DNA from: Roseivivax lentus
GTDB lineage: Bacteria > Pseudomonadota > Alphaproteobacteria > Rhodobacterales > Rhodobacteraceae
DNA length: 64,000 nt
Direction: 5' to 3'
NCBI RefSeq assembly: GCF_900156805.1
Contig: NZ_FTOQ01000002.1
Coordinates: 310,001-374,000 of the forward strand
A model generated the notes under the pieces. That model was not told where the DNA came from. It did no database searches and worked only from the letters and a program-made list of their open reading frames with translations. How positions within the stretch are numbered: the first letter of the stretch is position 1; the number at the start of each line of letters is the position of its first letter. Of the stretch, positions 62,327-64,000 are shown one piece after another. The position numbers and the translations under genes were made by a program.

Positions 62327-62647
62327 ATGGAGAACCCCTGGCGCGGTGAGGTCGAGATTGTGATCGACGGCGAGGCGCGGCGCATGCGCCTGACCCTCGG
62401 CGCGCTGGCGGAGCTCGAGGCGACGCTCGGCGCGGACAGTCTCGTGGCGCTGGTGGAGCGGTTCGAGACCAGCCGCTTCGCCAGCCGCGACGTACTCGCC
62501 CTGATCGTGGCGGGGCTGCGTGGCGGGGGCTGGGACATCCGCCCCGACGCCATCGCCCGCGCCACGATCGAGGGCGGACCGCTCGCGGCGGCGGAGGCGG
62601 CGGCCCAGCTTCTGGCCCGCGCCTTCGCCGCCCCGGGGCCGGCATGA
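62327..62647 (+). CDS. GTA gp10, tail-assembly chaperone-position protein
   Basis: 106 residues. It lies at the tail-chaperone place between the tube and tape-measure genes: ENPWRGEVEIVIDGEARRMRLTLGALAELEATLGADSLVALVERFETSRFASRDVLALIVAGLRGGG. G-x-x-R-x-x-R-L-T-L-G-A-L-A-E-L-E is the GTA gp10 (phage tail GpE-like) signature. The gene begins 4 bp after the g9 stop and overlaps g10.1 by ATGA. In related phages the two products form the assembly chaperone by a ribosomal frameshift; here two separate starts are used and I see no slippery heptamer. Confidence 0.82.
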   Translation: MENPWRGEVEIVIDGEARRMRLTLGALAELEATLGADSLVALVERFETSRFASRDVLALIVAGLRGGGWDIRPDAIARATIEGGPLAAAEAAAQLLARAFAAPGPA

Positions 62648-62850
62648 GCCCGGGGCATTTCGACTGGCCGCAGCTGATGCGGGCGGGCCTGACGCGGCTG
62701 GGACTCAAACCCGCCGAGTTCTGGGCGCTCACGCCCGCCGAATTGCGCCTCATGCTGGGCGAGGGCGCGGGGCCGCAACCCCTGGGGCGCGCGCGGCTGG
62801 ACGCGCTGATGGCGGCCTTTCCCGATGACATGGACAGGAGCGAGACATGA
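62644..62850 (+). CDS. GTA gp10.1, small phage tail-chaperone protein
   Basis: 68 residues, ATGA-linked on both sides (g10 upstream, g11 downstream). FDWPQLMRAGLTRLGLKPAEFWALTPAELRLMLGEGAGPQPLGRARLDALMAAFPDD matches the small tail protein family (GpE-like, DUF2376) whose G-L-x-P-x-E-F-W-x-(L/M)-T-P-x-E-L motif is clear. It is likely the second tail-assembly chaperone component needed to fold the tape measure. Confidence 0.85.
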   Translation: MSPGHFDWPQLMRAGLTRLGLKPAEFWALTPAELRLMLGEGAGPQPLGRARLDALMAAFPDDMDRSET

Positions 62851-63509
62851 CAAGCGATATCGACGGACTGGAGGCGGAGCTGGACGCGCTTGATGCCTCG
62901 CTGTCGGGAGCGGCCACCATGGCGGCGGGCTTCAATGCCGAGATGCAGCGCATCCACGAGACCTTCGCTCAGACCGGCGGCGGCGTGCGGCGGCTGCAAT
63001 CGGCGCTGTCATCGGGGCTCTCCTCGGCGATCGACGGGGTGGTGCTGGACGGGATGAGCCTGACCGCGGCGCTGAACGAGGTGGCGCAGGCGATGATCAA
63101 CACCGCCTACAAGGCCGCCGTCGACCCTGTCGCGGATCACCTGGGCGGGCTTCTGTCGACCGGCGTGAACAGCGTTTTCGGACAATATTCGCCCTTCGCC
63201 AAGGGCGCCTCCTTCGCGCAGGGCCGGGTGATGCCCTTTGCCAATGGCGGCGTCGTCTCGGGGCCGACGACCTTCCCGATGCGGGGCGGCACCGGCCTGA
63301 TGGGCGAGGCGGGCCCCGAGGCGATCATGCCATTGGCGCGCGGCCCCGACGGCAAGCTCGGCGTGCGGGCAGGCGGCGGCGGGGGCGGCGGTGCGGTGCA
63401 TGTGACGATGAACATCTCCACGCCCGACGTGCAGGGCTTCCAGCGCAGCCAGAGCCAGATCGCCGCGCAGATGAGCCGCGCGCTGTCGCGGGGCGGGCGC
63501 AACCGCTGA
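62847..63509 (+). CDS. GTA gp11, tape measure protein
   Basis: 220 residues, very short for a tape measure, as expected for the short GTA tail. DGLEAELDALDASLSGAATMAAGFNAEMQRIHETFAQTGGGVRRLQSALSSGLSSAIDGVVLDGMSLTAALNEVAQAMINTAYKAAVDPVADHLGGLL is the helical part; GRVMPFANGGVVSGPTTFPMRGGTGLMGEAGPEAIMPLARGPDGKLGV is the conserved C-terminal segment, followed by a glycine-rich run and VHVTMNISTPDVQGFQRSQSQIAAQMSRAL. It sets tail length and leads DNA out. Confidence 0.92.
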   Translation: MTSDIDGLEAELDALDASLSGAATMAAGFNAEMQRIHETFAQTGGGVRRLQSALSSGLSSAIDGVVLDGMSLTAALNEVAQAMINTAYKAAVDPVADHLGGLLSTGVNSVFGQYSPFAKGASFAQGRVMPFANGGVVSGPTTFPMRGGTGLMGEAGPEAIMPLARGPDGKLGVRAGGGGGGGAVHVTMNISTPDVQGFQRSQSQIAAQMSRALSRGGRNR

Positions 63510-63555
63510 GACCGCCGCAACCGGCGAGACCAACGACAACGAAAGGGACGGGGCC

Positions 63556-64000
63556 ATGGAGTTCCACGACGTCAGATTTCCCGCGCGGCTGAGCTTCGGC
63601 TCCATGGGCGGGCCCGAACGCAAGACCGAGATCGCCATCCTCGCCAACGGCTATGAGGAGCGCAACACGCCCTGGTCGCAATCGCGCCGGCGGTATGATG
63701 CGGGCGTGGGGTTGCGCTCGCTCGACGATGTGGCCGAGGTCGTGGCCTTCTTCGAGGCGCGGCGCGGGCAGCTCTACGCGTTCCGCTGGAAGGACTGGTC
63801 GGATTTCAAGTCCTGCCGGCCCTCGCGCGAAGTGCGGTTCGAGGGCCAGATCATCGGCTACGGCGATGGCGCGACGACCGAATTCCAGCTCATCAAGACC
63901 TATCGCTCCGGCGCCAATACCTATGCCCGGCCCATCGACAAGCCGGTGCCGGGCAGCGTCCGGGTCGGCATGCACGACACCGAACTGCGCCAGGGCGTGG
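63556..64000 (+). CDS. GTA gp12, distal tail protein (DUF2460), 5' part
   Basis: At least 148 codons, cut by the window end. From ATG 63556, with AAAGGGACGGGG upstream. EFHDVRFPARLSFGSMGGPERKTEIAILANGYEERNTPWSQSRRRYDAGVGLRSLDDVAEVVAFFEARRGQLYAFRWKDWSDFKSCRP is the DUF2460 signature (the F-P-x-x-(I/L)-x-x-G-x-x-G-G-P and R-x-G-Q-L-x-x-F-R-(F/W)-x-D-(W/H)-x-D motifs). In R. capsulatus GTA it forms the distal tail ring that carries the baseplate. The hub, peptidase and large tip protein genes should follow outside the window. Confidence 0.93.
   Translation, partial: MEFHDVRFPARLSFGSMGGPERKTEIAILANGYEERNTPWSQSRRRYDAGVGLRSLDDVAEVVAFFEARRGQLYAFRWKDWSDFKSCRPSREVRFEGQIIGYGDGATTEFQLIKTYRSGANTYARPIDKPVPGSVRVGMHDTELRQGV

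Noticed and set aside
55488-64000. Prophage interpretation of the terminase-capsid-tail genes
   Set aside because: Gene order, the 220-residue tape measure, g3.5 and lack of integrase, repressor and lysis genes fit a gene transfer agent better.
1-64000. tRNA, rRNA, CRISPR and insertion sequences
   Set aside because: Scanned by eye for cloverleaf arms, regular spacer repeats and transposase motifs; none were convincing.

Overview
The window looks like a chromosomal segment of an alphaproteobacterium of the order Rhodobacterales (Roseobacter/Rhodobacter relatives). The evidence is the very GC-rich DNA with matching third-position bias, a Rhodobacter-type gene transfer agent (GTA) head-tail cluster in its usual order, the small Rhodobacterales families DUF2484 and DUF2842, an aerobic-type CobT, and FtsZ/FtsA/LpxC/BamD proteins of alphaproteobacterial type. 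I see no rRNA, tRNA, CRISPR array, IS element or integrase. Gene density is high, and many neighbours overlap by the four bases ATGA.

Layout. 1-9 kb (minus strand): an amine or amino-acid catabolic operon. It runs ABC ATPase, periplasmic binding protein, two permeases, a glutamine-synthetase-like ligase, a class I glutamine amidotransferase, a second ligase, a PuuB-like oxidase and a DegT-type aminotransferase cut by the window edge. This is a gamma-glutamyl-amine (Puu-type) pathway joined to a polar amino acid transporter. 9-12 kb: two TerB-like proteins, RlmJ, CutA, a DUF2306 membrane protein and a palindromic repeat. 12.2-13.3 kb: an AT-rich foreign gene with an HEPN-like RxxxxH motif, starting directly after the pyrG stop codon. 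13.3-22.7 kb: pyrG, secG, a cupin protein, purA, a DUF2842 protein, a CelD/GNAT-like protein, a GAPDH paralogue, the divergent metF/metR pair and an ArsC/Spx-like protein. 22.7-25.2 kb: a complete bufferin-type operon, bufABCD (DUF2282 precursor, MNIO/DUF692 enzyme, DUF2063 partner, DoxX). 25.4-31.8 kb: thrS with unusual inverted repeats downstream, a major facilitator, two alpha/beta hydrolases and a double NTF2-like protein.

32-46 kb (plus strand): the division and cell wall (dcw) cluster ftsW-murG-murC-DUF2484-DUF2484-murB-ddl-ftsQ-ftsA-ftsZ, a strong terminator, then lpxC-bamD-recN. The mraZ-to-mraY half is not present upstream. 46-55 kb: a CLC chloride channel, a DUF427 protein, aminopeptidase P, cobT, a YmdB-type phosphodiesterase and a DASS/RCK transporter. 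55.5-64 kb: GTA genes g1 to g12 (small and large terminase, portal, head protein g3.5, prohead protease, capsid, connector, stopper, tail terminator, tail tube, two chaperone-position proteins, short tape measure, distal tail), running off the window end.

The least ordinary items are the bufferin operon with a hairpin between precursor and enzyme, the solitary AT-rich HEPN-like gene at pyrG, the tandem DUF2484 pair inside the dcw cluster, and a two-copy hairpin-plus-GGTATTTTTGG intergenic element. Functions are assigned by reading protein motifs by eye; no database search was run.
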